A DNA stretch of 64,000 bases from Neofusicoccum parvum (Eukaryota > Ascomycota > Dothideomycetes > Botryosphaeriales > Botryosphaeriaceae): contig CP087210.1 of the NCBI GenBank assembly GCA_020912385.1, positions 1,736,001-1,800,000 on the forward strand. Direction: 5' to 3'. The notes beneath the pieces were generated by a model. The model made no database searches, had not been told where the DNA came from, and worked only from the letters and a program-made list of their open reading frames with translations. Below are positions 11,939 to 22,991 of this stretch, one piece after another (the first letter of the stretch is position 1; every line of letters starts with the position of its first letter). The translations under genes and the position numbers were made by a program.

Positions 11939-12903
11939 TCATGTCTCCATCTCCGGGTGCACTAACATCCAGTTGATCAGCACAACCACAAGCTCCCCCG
12001 TCAATCCAGTGATCCACATCATCTCCACTGCGCCATCCGTATCCTTCGGAGGGAACGGGAAATCCGGCTCAGCCTCCCACTGTGAGACCACCTTGGTCGG
12101 CCTATAGTTCCAACAGCGGGATTACCAGACGTCGTTCAGTTCGACCATGAGGTGGTCCGACGGGCCCCACCGTCATCAGCTTCCAGCACGAGCGGTACAC
12201 GTTACAAATGCCAGGGCTCCAGATCTCGGTTAATGGGCTTGATGGCGTGTAGAAGCGCTGCGGGTTGCCTGTGAAGTCGGCCAGGACAGCCGCGGCGGTG
12301 CGCAATTCCTACGGAAAGTACAGGGCGTTAAGGTCTGGAACGGGCCGCATGGAGCCGAGGTGAATAACAGTGCGGGTCGAATCAAAATCTTGATAATAAA
12401 AGGAGAGGCCAAAAATATTAATGATTTTGCCAACGAAGGGGAGGGTGATATGAAAGGTGGAGAGATCGATGTGGTAGGTATTTTGCCCATGATCCCGGGG
12501 TCGTTGATCTAGTCCTTGAAGCTTATGGGTGCCTGATCCGAGTCGACCGCGCAAGTAGAAGCACGGTTCGAGGGTTTGGAGGCTTGTGGGACCGCTTGAT
12601 TTTTATGTTGGCTTTGGAGCGCACGCATTCGGTGTTTAGTGGGCTTTTGCTATCCTCATCCATCTTCGTGGGTGTATAGTCGTATTCTTGGTCGTCCCCG
12701 CTGTCATACGTTTCCTCGTAGCTGAGGCTGGGACTGCTTGCTTTAGTTGTTGCCCCATGGCCTGTAGTACAGATACCACCTATATATTTAAGCCAAGCGC
12801 GAATATAGCAAGGAGACAGCTGATTTTCGGTTGGACCATGGGCTTCGTGAAGCAGTACAATCCCATGGAGTGTTGCCTCCGCGGATGCTGCGGTAGGGCA
12901 TAT
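11939..12903 (-). pseudogene. Decayed protein-coding gene, family not recognised
   Basis: The minus strand reads as protein-like sequence in three successive frame segments: 12903 to about 12545 (open; includes YEETYDSGDDQEYDYTPTK), about 12550 to 12150 (includes TYHIDLSTFHITLPFVG and LADFTGNPQRFY), and about 12165 to 11939 (includes DHLMVELNDVW and SQWEAEPDFPFPPKD), ending at a TGA. Segment 2 is interrupted by TAG at 12311-12309, segment 3 by TAA at 12124-12122. Segments 1-2 and 2-3 are joined by frame changes with no good splice signals. Composition and continuity look coding, but the stops and shifts argue for a broken gene; an intron-rich live gene is the alternative. No start codon was found for segment 1. 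Each internal stop is one C-to-T change from a Gln codon. Confidence 0.45.
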
Positions 12904-13334
12904 TTAAGTAAGCGACAGCCACAAACAACACCCGGCGACTGACTAGCACAGGCTCAAAAGATCAGACCAGCGTTCAATTCATGGATAAGCGATGGCCAGT
13001 GTCTAAAGCTGCCGGGTGCCGCGGATTAGAACGTGTCTGAATGAAGGAGCCCGAGCTGGCCGGCACGTAAGCAGATGCGAGTCACGACAAGGGAAGCGGC
13101 AAAGAAGACGATGGATCCTTCGGAGGTCCAATCATGCCGGTGACGATTCGATGAGATTCGGCGGGCTGGAGTTAAGGCAAGTCCGTTTTTTCCGTGCCCG
13201 TGCGTCTTCCACGTGATCGTTTTCGCGACGTCACTTTGAAGCTTGACCGTCCGCGCTTCTTTCGCTCGCCTCCACCTCCACCTGCACAGCACAATCCCAA
13301 CACCACACCCGTCTGCTCGAGCGCATAGCCCATC
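12904..13334. other. Upstream region of the mitochondrial membrane protein gene
   Basis: 430 bp holding the promoter of the gene starting at 13335, with a pyrimidine-rich stretch (cctccacctccacctgc) at 13269-13285 close to the start. No gene seen. Confidence 0.4.
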
Positions 13335-14522
13335 ATGGCGTTCATGCTTCGGCAGCCCTTTGCCGTCACCTCCGCTCTGAGGCAGGCTCCCAAGGTCTCT
13401 TCGATCACCATCCGCGCATTCCACAACACGCCGCTCAAGTCGACGCCACAGACCTTCTTTACTGCAAGGACCACTGCGCCCACCTTCGCCCAGTCACAAA
13501 ATGTCTTCCGCAGCACCTTCAGGGCTACCTTCCGCCGCAATTACTCCCAGCCGACCTCCACGGCCTCGAATCCCGAATTCAGGCAGCGCCTGCTCTACGG
13601 TGCCGGCATTTTCGGAGGAAGTCTTCTGGCCATCAATCTGTGGGTACAGTCCGTTAGAATGCGAATCGGCCCCTAGTTAACGGCATTCACAGCATCTTCA
13701 ACCGCGAAACCCGTGACGATGGCGGTATGCCGCCCCACGAGCGCAGCTACCTGAACGACACGTTTTTGCACACTGGTCTCGGCATTGGTATTATTGGCGT
13801 TGCTGCGCGCGCAATGCACATGAACGGATGGAGTTACAGACTCATGGCCGCCAACCCCTGGGTCGTCATGGGTGTCGGTCTTGCTGGGTCTATCGCGACG
13901 ATGATGGGCACCAGGGCTACGTCTCCGGACAAGTACGTTTGCCCATACCAATTGTAGTTTATCTATACTGACCTGGATACAGCTACGTTCAGAAATACGC
14001 CCTGTGGACTGCTTTCAACGTGACCCAGGCTGCTCTGCTCTCCCCGCTCATGTTCGTTCAGCCTGCTCTGCTTGCTCGCGCTGGTCTGTACACTATCGGC
14101 ATGATGGTAAGCTTAAAGCCTTGTATGCTTGTTAGATGTCAGAGCACTGACTTTTCATATAGGGCTCTATCGCATTTGTTGGCGCCACAGCTAAGCAGGA
14201 GAAGTACCTGTACCTTGGTGGCCCTCTCCTCGCCGGTTGTGCCATCGTCGCTCTCTCTGGTCTTGCCCCCCTGGTCCTCCCCGTTACTGCCACTCGCACG
14301 CTCATGTGGACCGAGAACATGTGGCTCTACGGCGGTCTTGCCGTCTTCGGTGGCTTCACCTTGTACGATGTTCAGAAGGTTCTGCACCACGCCCGCTTGG
14401 CTGAGCGCGGCCTGATCAAGCGCGATCCTGTCAACGAGGCCATTAGCCTCGAGCTCGACTTCATCAACCTCTTCTGGCGCATGGTCCAGATTCTGGGCAT
14501 GCAGCAGAACAGGAGGAGGTAA
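13335..14522 (+). CDS. Mitochondrial Bax-inhibitor-1 family protein (GHITM/MICS1-like)
   Basis: Predicted inner-mitochondrial-membrane protein related to GHITM/MICS1, a family linked to cristae organisation and calcium/proton exchange. Exons: 13335-13639, 13693-13932, 13983-14106, 14163-14522, giving 342 aa, close to the usual length. The N-terminus is rich in Arg/Ser/Thr/Phe and lacks acidic residues (MAFMLRQPFAVTSALRQA), a typical presequence. The rest is a series of hydrophobic helices (LLYGAGIFGGSLLAINL, ANPWVVMGVGLAGSIA, LLAGCAIVALSGLAPLVL, LYGGLAVFGGFTLYDVQ). The TLYDVQK and ELDFINLFWRM motifs are the C-terminal Bax-inhibitor signature with conserved acidic residues. Without the first splice (donor GTGGGT at 13640) the frame stops early, so it is needed. 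Confidence 0.93.
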
Positions 14523-15495
14523 GAGGTGCGTTGTTTCCTCAGGCCGAGTTGAGACTCCGACATTTGAGCGAAAAGGAAGGACATCGAGTTGATTAATCAT
14601 TGGAGGGCGTTTTTAAGCGGTTTATTGGGTCGTTGAGCAGTGTTTCATCCCCGCTCTTGCACAAGCAGCACTAGCAGGTCTTTCATTTGATTTGGGAGGA
14701 AGGAAAGGGTACCACCAGACAGAAAAGAAAGGCTTCTGCACCTCGGTTCATTTCCGAGACCCACGAAAACCGTGTTTCCTCAAGCTTTTCAGAGTGATTC
14801 CAGATGAGACTGCACCAGGAGCTGAAGTTGTATCCTGAAGGTACGTGCAGTTGCTTTGCAACGTTGCTATTGACATCTCCACAATTATGGCCGATGTTTA
14901 CCGTGACATTGGATGCTTAGCGCATGTTTCCTTCCCAAGATCTCTGTATTGGTTTAAGCATATCTCTCCATCCCACCGGACGCTAGAACCCTTAGCTCGA
15001 GCTATTTTGACTTTCGAAAAACGAGATTGCGCGCTTTCCCGTGTCCGCGTCCCTGCCGATCGCTCAGGATCTTGTCGCACCTCCGACATCCCGTCCGCCT
15101 TGGCCAAGATCGCACCGGCGTCTCGGGTGATGGGGGGAAGGAGCGCGATGGTGCGGCCACCCTTGGGCCAGCATGGGAGCAGGGTTGACCACCCCGCGCT
15201 ACACCGCTAGTAGGATGGCTTGCGACAGGATGGCGGGAAGCGCCGGGTGTTTCGCTGGCTGTTGATCATCGCTTCGTCAGTAAGCAAGTGCCGACCTGGA
15301 CTTTTGCCAACTGACGAGTGTCTGGCGGTCACCGTGGGAGATGCAGGCTGGCGCAGGCCGGGTTGTTTCGCACTATGAGTTGTATGTTTCTCTATTTGGA
15401 TCGCTCTTCAATATATATATTTATGTCGCTGAATATGCACTGACGAATCGAACACCGCCTTCCTCTTCTCTTTCTCCTCCGTCGCTCGACACCCT
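14523..15495. other. Convergent intergenic region, no gene recognised
   Basis: Lies between two 3' ends (GHITM-like + and tyrosinase -). The frame at 14845-15210 has no recognisable features. No repeats or RNA genes seen. Confidence 0.5.
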
Positions 15496-16801
15496 CTACG
15501 CGTAAACGTAGCAGAACGGGCCAGCAACGGTGCTCATGGCGTCCCCGATGGTGATGACATCCTCGTTCGAGTACCCCAGGTCGATGACGTCGTCGAGGGT
15601 GGTGTTGCGGCTGGGCGGGTCGTTGTTGAGGGTGATGGTGCCGCCGACGGCGTAGGTGCGCGCGGCGACGTCCTGGTTCTGCCACGTCCACCACACGCGG
15701 TCGATCATCGAGTGGTGCAGCCAGAAGGCCGGGTCGCCCGGCGACGCGAACAGGTCGCCGCCCGGATCGCCGTTGATCGTCATGTGCCCGCCCGTGTGCG
15801 TGCCGAGGAAGCCGTTGGCGAAGTCGCCCTGCATCAGCGTCTGGAAGGTCGAGATGTCCGAGTACGACGTGATGAGGGAGGATGTGTTGAGGTCGGTCGT
15901 CCACTGCGACGACACCCAGACGTTGATGTCGCGGCGCAGGCACCGCGGGTTCAGCCCGAGGCCGTCCGCTTGCGGGTTGGTCGTGAGGTTCTCGTAGGCT
16001 GGCGAGACGGGGCCGAGGCGGACGGTGAAGTTCTTGAAGGGGCCGGAGGTTACGCAGCCGCCGCCTTGGGCGGGCGGGATGGTGATGAAGGGCGCGGCGG
16101 ACGAGGGGACGTAGACAGGCGTGTGTTCCTCGTATGCGCCATTGCCGCTTATGGAGGTTTCACTGCCGTCGAATATGGGTGAGGAGAGCGGGTCGAGGGC
16201 GTATTTGGGCCAGTTCCAATACGGTTGGTAACCCGTGTAGCCGCATTCGTTGCGGAGAGCTTGCTCGTATGTCCAGGTGAAGTAGCGATGCCAGGAGAGG
16301 AAGTTGCCCTGGGAAAATAGGTGGGTCAGTTTGGTGCCTAGATGAGGTCTTAGAAAGGTTTACTGACGGTACCGTGAATCGTTAGGGTCTGGTTGATGTG
16401 GGTAGCGACAAAATCGTCATAGCGCGAGACGCAGCCAGGGCAGATGTCTTTAGGGGTGATGGCGGGCTTTGTGGAGATGCATTGAACTGCCGCGATGTAC
16501 CCCTTCTTCTCCGCCGTGGTGAGGTTGCTCCTATATCGTTGGTTAGCAATCAATTATGCTTTTGTTTGGGACTTCAAGGTACGGCAGCTTACCATTCCCT
16601 CCTAACTGCGACGTTTTCGACGGTGCAGCTATCGGAGAAGTAGCCATTGACTTTGGTGTAGTTCCCCAAATTGATCAGAGCCTGCGCCGCCAGCTTGTCG
16701 GTCTGAAGAAGGGTCTTGTTTCCGGCAGCCTTCTTCTCAATGGCGGCGCCACGGGCTGCGCCCAAAAGCGCCGCGGCGGCAACAACGTTCTCAAGGCGCA
16801 T
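15496..16801 (-). CDS. Secreted tyrosinase (type-3 copper monooxygenase)
   Basis: Oxidises mono- or diphenols to quinones, a step in melanin or phenolic metabolism. Exons on the minus strand: 16801-16593, 16530-16368, 16308-15496, predicted 394 aa. The start MRLENVVAAAALLGAARGAA is a cleavable signal peptide. The CuA site spans the second splice: the first His in ATHINQ, then IHGTGNFLSWHRYF with two more. CuB carries GTHTGGH and PAFWLHHSMIDRVWWTWQ. All six copper-ligand histidines appear present. The short length, without a long C-terminal caging domain, matches the small secreted tyrosinases of filamentous fungi. N-glycosylation sites (NQT, NFT, NLT) are present. Neighbours are unrelated. 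Confidence 0.94.
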
Positions 16802-19800
16802 TGTGGCGAGCTGTTGTAGGGAAGGGGAAGGTTCCTAGCTTTCCCCGCGACTTGGCTGGTGGAAGCTCGGTACCGAGAGGGTGTGGCAGAGACGGAGACA
16901 GCTGTCACTTTATCTGGTACGCTTTTCTATGCACTCTTCTGCAGGACTGTGGAAAGGATCAAGGTCGGCTATTCATAGCCGGGTGGCACAGTTACCCGGG
17001 CCTCGGAGAATAGATGTCTGTGAGATTGCGGCTTAATGCGCACGCCAGCAAAGCGGTATTCAATATCGGTGAGTATGGCCTCAAACGGGAGCCAATTGCG
17101 TGGCAGCGCCACCAGCACGGCTCTTGCACGGCACTTGCTCGTATGATGGCGTCGAAAGAGAAACCAAGTTGGGCGCCGTCCGCCTGTAGCGTGCAAAAAG
17201 TCCCTTCGCACGAAGCCCGAGCGGCCGTTGAGCTAGCAGGTGGTGGCGGCGCGGGCTGCAAGGGAAGGCGCCAGCCTAGATAAAGTGGGCTCCACGCCGA
17301 CTATCTGCATGTGCCGCAATCTAGCTGGGGGCCGAAATAAGAAAAAAGGGTCCCCGCGCATGTAAGCACTATTCGCCGTGGCAATACACCAAGTCGGCCT
17401 CAATCCAATGGGAAAATTCAGCGTGAGATCTAAGTAGTGGTTGGCTTTGCTGCAGTTGCGGATGTTGTGGGAAGAAATTGCAGGGTACTTCTTGGTTTCC
17501 CGCGCTGGCATGCAGACTAGCATCCCCAGTGCTTATCATAGGGCTCCTGCGGGATGGATTTGACTGATTCAGTCAGCCATCACTTCAGGCAGAACATGAT
17601 CAAACTCGCTTATTCGCACATGCACACGGAGAACTCCAGCCTGCCACTTAGTCAGTCAGGCACGCCGACAGACTGCATACCTGAAGACAGCTGGTTGGCC
17701 GAAGTATCGATTTCAATAGTACAGCCGTGCTATGAACTCGCCAGGAGTAAGTACTGGAACTGGAGCGTGTCAATTCCCATGCAGCCTTCTAGACTAGGTA
17801 GAAGTGTTGACGCGTGCGTATCCGTATTGCCGGGGCGAGTGCAGGGAGGTTGCACAGCCTACAGTTCATGCGAGGGGTCTGGAGTTCTTTTGCAGAGGTT
17901 GGACCCGGCCGTCTGGAGTTGACGCTTGCGTCCAGAGTGGGTGTTATAGGTGTATATGTGAGCCACCAGCCCGGATGAACGCAGCTCCTTCCGGGTTGCC
18001 GCTTGCTCCGCCGTCTGATTTTTGGCATCTGGTGCGGACACGAAAGGAAACTCACGCCAACCGACGGCTCCAATGCGCAGCTGGACTTGTCGAGATGCTG
18101 CGGCCTGCCATGAAGATGGCTTGACCGATCTCGTACGTAAATGATCGACGGTGAGCGAAAAAAGGCCCAGTGCCGCGGGCTGCTCTGGCCGAAGGAGGGC
18201 GGCTGCAGCGTGGCGTCGGACGGTGGCTCGCCGGGGCGGGCTTCAGAAGCAGCGCAGAACTCGGAGTGGAGCGCCGGCAGCGTGGATCCCTTCCCCTGGC
18301 CGTGTTCGAAAGACGCTCCGTCACCGGCGCATCCCAGGCGGTGTTCTGCAGATGTGCGTCCTGTCTCAGGCACGCACCGCGGGCGGCGATCCAGCACCGA
18401 TCTCCCGCGCTGCGTCGTGGTCCGCAACATCGAGGCGGGAGAGCAGCAGCACTCGGGCTCCTTCCCGGTCGAGCTCACGGCGTGTCGGAGAGCGGCCGCG
18501 TGGGCGGGCGGCTCTCCTGGGCACGGCGGACCGGCCTGATCAGGCAGCCGACATTGCTGGCGGCACGGGGAAGAGTGGGAACGCGTGGGAGTGCATGTGG
18601 CGCTGGAGCGCGGCGGCCGGGGCGGCGGGGGCAGAGGGCTGAATCGCAGATAGAGCGCGGAAGGGCAGCGGTTGCAGAAGTTGGGCCAGGAACCGGGCGT
18701 GCAAGCGAGCGGCGGCGGCGAAAAGGCCCGCCGGCTCATGTGCGCCGGCCAACCACAGCGCGCGCGCGCCCGTATTCTACCCCAGACCATGCCTCAGATC
18801 GATGCGGCGCAGATGCAACACCACCTCTAAGCGACCGCCGCCCGCTACACCCTGCCTTCCGCCATCGGCTTGCTGCCGTGCCCGGTACGACGCAGCGTCG
18901 CCAGTCGCTGGCCTGCGCCTAGCCGGCCGCTACCGCCAGCCTGCCCACCGCCGCCGTCCAACCGGTGCCCGCACGCGCGAGTCTTGCGCCTTGGCCGCCG
19001 CCCGCGCGTGCGAGCTGCAGCGGACACGCTGCCGCCGCGGCCAGTCGCGCCCGCTCCACGCCACACCGCGCGAACTCGGCCTGCCGACCTGGCTGCCCTC
19101 AATCTAATGGCTGGCGCCGCCACCAACGGCCCGCTGTAATGGCAGCCTGTAACCGCGGGGGGATGTTGTGCACCATGACTTGAGACGTCCGTTTGGGGCG
19201 CGGGCTCAGCAGCCTGTGTCGCCTGCTCGATGAGGAACCCTGCTGGGTATCACTGCGGATGGACGGATCATCTCCCTGATCCACGCTGTCCACGGATCTT
19301 GCCACTACTGCCCGACCGTTCGAGAAGTCTCTCGGCCGCTGCAGCTTGGTCCTCGGCCGTGGCCAAGCTTCAAATCGACCAAGGATGATAGGACGACGCC
19401 CTTAGGCCCTCCGGCACTGTCGGGATGCGACGCTCGACCATGAACGGGCTGCCCCTGGCTGCATCCTACTCGAACAGCCGAGAGCCCGCGTCTTATGCCA
19501 TTCTGGTGCTGTCCTTGACGCTGTTTTAGGGCCCCACCGGCTCGTCACCCGAGGACACCAACCCCTCTCCCACGCGGTGGCGCGTTCCGGTGGTGACTGC
19601 ACCTGCTCCTGCAGCAAGAACGTCTCCGGCCCCGTCTGTTTCCGGCATAGGCAGAGCGGAACCCTGCTTCTACCACGAGCAAGATCCTTAATCTACTCAT
19701 AGTCTAACTTCTCTTGTGTGGAAGCCCTCCTCCCGCCATGTGCGTCCGCGGCATGCTGCAGATTCTGTTACCGGTACACACGCACTTAGCTCGCCAGGCA

Positions 19801-20084
19801 CAGGAGCGCCATCTGGAAGCCTGCCCGCCTCTCCTGTAATATCCCGGCCAGGGCAGTGCCTTAACATCCAAACCTCCTTCCGTTTCCCTTGCCGATCTTT
19901 TTGCCTGAGTGATTCTACGTATGTCCATTCTTTTTTCGTTAAGAGAGCTCTTTCACACACCGAGTCATTCTCTTTACATGTAACGCGCGAGGGCCTTCTG
20001 AACTCTCACTTTCAAGATATACTTTGTCTTGGGTTAGCACAGAGCACCTGCGGCAAGCCGCACCGCAAGGGCACAGAAGCCAAC
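16802..20084. other. Long intergenic region with a very GC-rich block
   Basis: 3.3 kb between two divergent genes. 17.9-19.1 kb is extremely GC-rich, so long frames appear on several strands at once (for example 17789-18790 minus and 18170-18922 plus) with Arg/Ala/Pro/Gly-rich products, the mark of chance frames. I find no domain, no splice-supported continuation and no RNA gene. 19.7-20.08 kb is CT-rich and is probably the promoter and leader of the 7TM gene. Confidence 0.45.
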
Positions 20085-21804
20085 ATGTCCGTATACCTCA
20101 AGCGTCAGTCCGGCTCAGATTCAATCCCCGACAACGGCCTCGACAGCTTCCCACCAGGCTATGTCGAATTTAGCGCCGCTGATGAGATCCTCTCGATCAC
20201 CGCGGTGTTCGGCGCAATTGCATTGGTGGTGGTGATGCTCCGCCTCTACGTGAGGGGATGGATGCTGAAATACTATGGGTCGGACGACTACACTATGGTG
20301 TTGGCGATGGTTAGTATCCACTGATGTGACCACTGTTACGTTGGGTTTCGAAAGTCAGTGTGAGCTATCGCTGAAACTCGTTCTTCAGATTCTCAGTGTG
20401 GTTGTCATGGCCTGCTTCGCGGTAGAGACCAAGTACGGACTCGGGAAACATGCTGCAGTCATGATCGCAGATCCAGTGGCCTACATGGAATTCTCAAAGT
20501 GGCTCTACGTTCACAGCCTCATCGTTATGGTCGCTGTCAGTGCAGTCAAGGTCTCGATTGCCCTGTTCCTCATGCGTCTTGCGCAGCGGACGAGGAATGT
20601 TAGATTCCTGTGGGGAATGATCGGTGAGTTGAGTCGCGATGCGAATCCTTGGACTCGCTGACAATGTGTTGTAGTCTTCCTCATCCTGTTCACCATATCC
20701 TGCGCCGGGACTTTGATATTTCAATGCTCGCCAATCGCAGCCGCGTGGGACTATTCCTTACGTGCGCCGATAGGAAACGCCAAGTGCTTTTCCATGACGA
20801 CGTTCAGAAATATTGGCATGTTCAACAGCAGTAAGTCTGCTCCTGAACGACCAGGAGTCTTGAAGCAGCATGACTTACCTTTTGTCACTAGTTGTCAACA
20901 TCCTGACGGATTTCCTTTTCGCATCCCTTCCCGTACCCTTGGTTTGGCAGCTGCAAGTGAATCTCCGAACGAAGCTCACTTTGGCTTCGATTCTTAGCCT
21001 GGGATTTTTCGCTTCTGCAGCGGCTATTGTCAAGTGTGTAAAGCAGTGGAATGTCCTGGAGGATCCGGACTGGACAGTGTACGAATCCCCTGTCAGATGT
21101 GGTTTTATAGGCCGGCTGCACGAACAGGCTGTTGCCTATCTCCATAAACACTTCGTGTTTGTGGGTTGGCAACAAGTTCTACAAGCGCACGGGCGACTAC
21201 CTCATACACCAAAAAATCCCCTAGTCCCACCTAAGCAGCTATTCCGACTGAGCACTATCGCTAACGACGCCTTTGATTTGGCAGGCACAATTCCTTCAAC
21301 GTCTGGAACTACATTGAGCTGAACATTGGCATCATTGCAGCCAGTTTGCCAGCATTAAAGCCTCTGTTCAACTGGTTCCTGGAGACCGCGCGCGCTATCA
21401 CGAGCTCCGGAGGACGCTCTGGCAACCGCCGCCCCTCGGGCTACAACGCCTACGGCAGCCGCTCTGCTGCTCTCGGATACATGAAACAGCCCGAAAGCTC
21501 GAGCTTTGCTTTGGGAAGCATGTCTCGCTCGCACGGAGAGGCTGACACTAAGATGGACCCATATGTGGCACAGGTCTCGGTTGGTGTGAAGGAGGTTGGA
21601 AAGCTGGACAAAGGGTTGCCCCTTAGCTCAAAAGGAAGCAGGGAATCTTCCGGGGCAACGTCTAAGCTGTCAAAGGAGGGGGAGAAGGACTGGGACCTCG
21701 AGGCAAGAAAGACAAGTGGTGATGGGATCTTGCCACAAGACGGGGAAGGATCAAGGCCAAGGGGCAATGTCATCCTGCGAACAACAGAGGTTCATGTGAG
21801 CTGA
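20085..21804 (+). CDS. Fungal rhodopsin-domain integral membrane protein (7TM, PTH11/SAT4-like)
   Basis: Plasma-membrane protein of the large fungal family with a rhodopsin-like seven-helix domain, several of which are candidate receptors in plant-associated fungi. Exons: 20085-20309, 20389-20623, 20675-20830, 20892-21078, 21285-21804, giving 440 aa. Helices include ITAVFGAIALVVVMLRLYV, ILSVVVMACFAV, LIVMVAVSAVKVSIALFL, VFLILFTISCAGTLIF, IVNILTDFLFASLPVPLVW and LTLASILSLGFFASAAAI. The block NVWNYIELNIGIIAASLPALK is the family's conserved seventh-helix signature and fixes the last acceptor (21284). The C-terminal 140 residues are a Ser/Gly/Lys-rich, presumably cytosolic tail. The last intron is 206 bp, unusually long for this window, and its 5' part stays open. 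No CFEM domain is seen. Confidence 0.9.
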
Positions 21805-22991
21805 TTGAGCGGCTCGAGTCAGTGCGCGTGGGTGGGCCGCTTCTTCTTTCTTCATTGTTTTCTTGCCATGTCTTTCACGGTATTGATTCCCCATTTGCAC
21901 GTTTCCTTCCTTCGATACCATGTCACCGTTACCCAGCCTTTTCGCTGGAGCTTCCTTCCGTATCTTACCATCACGATACACGTCCTCGACAATGCTTCTT
22001 GGCCCAAAAGTTGGTTACGAGTGCATCACCAAACACCCGGCACTTTTGGAAGAGCACGCGACACTCACGCTTTTGTCGCGCACCGGCTTCGGAGGTCGGC
22101 ACATTGCAATGTCCGCAACTCCCTGCGACCACCGCCGACCGCTTTCTTCAAACCAGTTCCAGGTCCGTTCGTCGCCCGACGGGGCTTTAATGTCGCGGAT
22201 TTCGCCGGCCGAGTTACCGCCTTTCTCGCAGCTTCACGTCGATGGCTGGCAACGGGGCCGGTTTGGTCGGAGTTGTCGTCACGAAGTAGTGTCTCTTCGT
22301 CACGCACGCATGATATTGCAGGGCACCGCGCAGGCTTTATGCCTCTGGGAGCGCAAATAGCCGGCAGACTCTCAAACGTCTTTTTCCACGTGCAGGGCGT
22401 TCCAACCAGTTGGGCAATCCCAAGTACCGAGAGCTGCGAATTGCGGGGAACAGTGCGGGGCGAACGGAGGCTCCTGCAGCTTTGATCACTGACGCCCGGG
22501 TCGAAGAGGGGATGGATGCCCCAAATGAGCCTGGCTGCAGGCCGTGCTGGCGACACTGGACAGCCGGAGACCGGTCCTCGCCCTCCACGGCGAGTCAACA
22601 TGGCAAGACCTGCACCGGCCAAACTGCGGCTGTGAACCGCCATGACGCACATCATGTGGCTTCGGTCCAAACCACACCGAGCCGCCAAGAGCGCCGTCCC
22701 GGACTTTTGATCAAGCTTCTCCACGATTTCGGCCGACATCCCTGCTGGCGTTGCCCCGGCCCTGGGAGCAACACCACTGCCGTGAATAATGTTCCCTGCC
22801 GCCGCCTCCGTCTCGACCTTGCGGACGTCATCCGGGGCCACCCGCTTCGGCCATCACTGCCCCGTGGGTGGCGGCTCGTGAGGCTCTGGAGACATTCTGG
22901 AGCTCAATTCAATCCGCCTGTTTAAAGAGCCGCTGCTTCTGGGCCTTGGAAGCCGCTCAAGCCTCCGACACTGCTCCGTCGCCGCCTCACG
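21805..22991. other. Intergenic region, no gene supported
   Basis: 1.2 kb between the 7TM and rhamnosidase genes. Overlapping frames exist on both strands (21805-22485 plus, 22065-22841 minus), but neither has a recognisable domain or signal sequence. The part next to 22992 must hold the rhamnosidase promoter. Confidence 0.45.

Noticed and set aside
17789..19139. Long overlapping open frames on both strands (for example 333 codons minus, 250 codons plus)
   Set aside because: The region is extremely GC-rich, which removes stop codons by chance. Products are Arg/Ala/Pro-rich with no domain, signal peptide or splice-supported extension.
22065..22841. 258-codon minus frame upstream of the rhamnosidase
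   Set aside because: No domain or signal; opposed by an equally long plus frame over the same bases, so probably chance.
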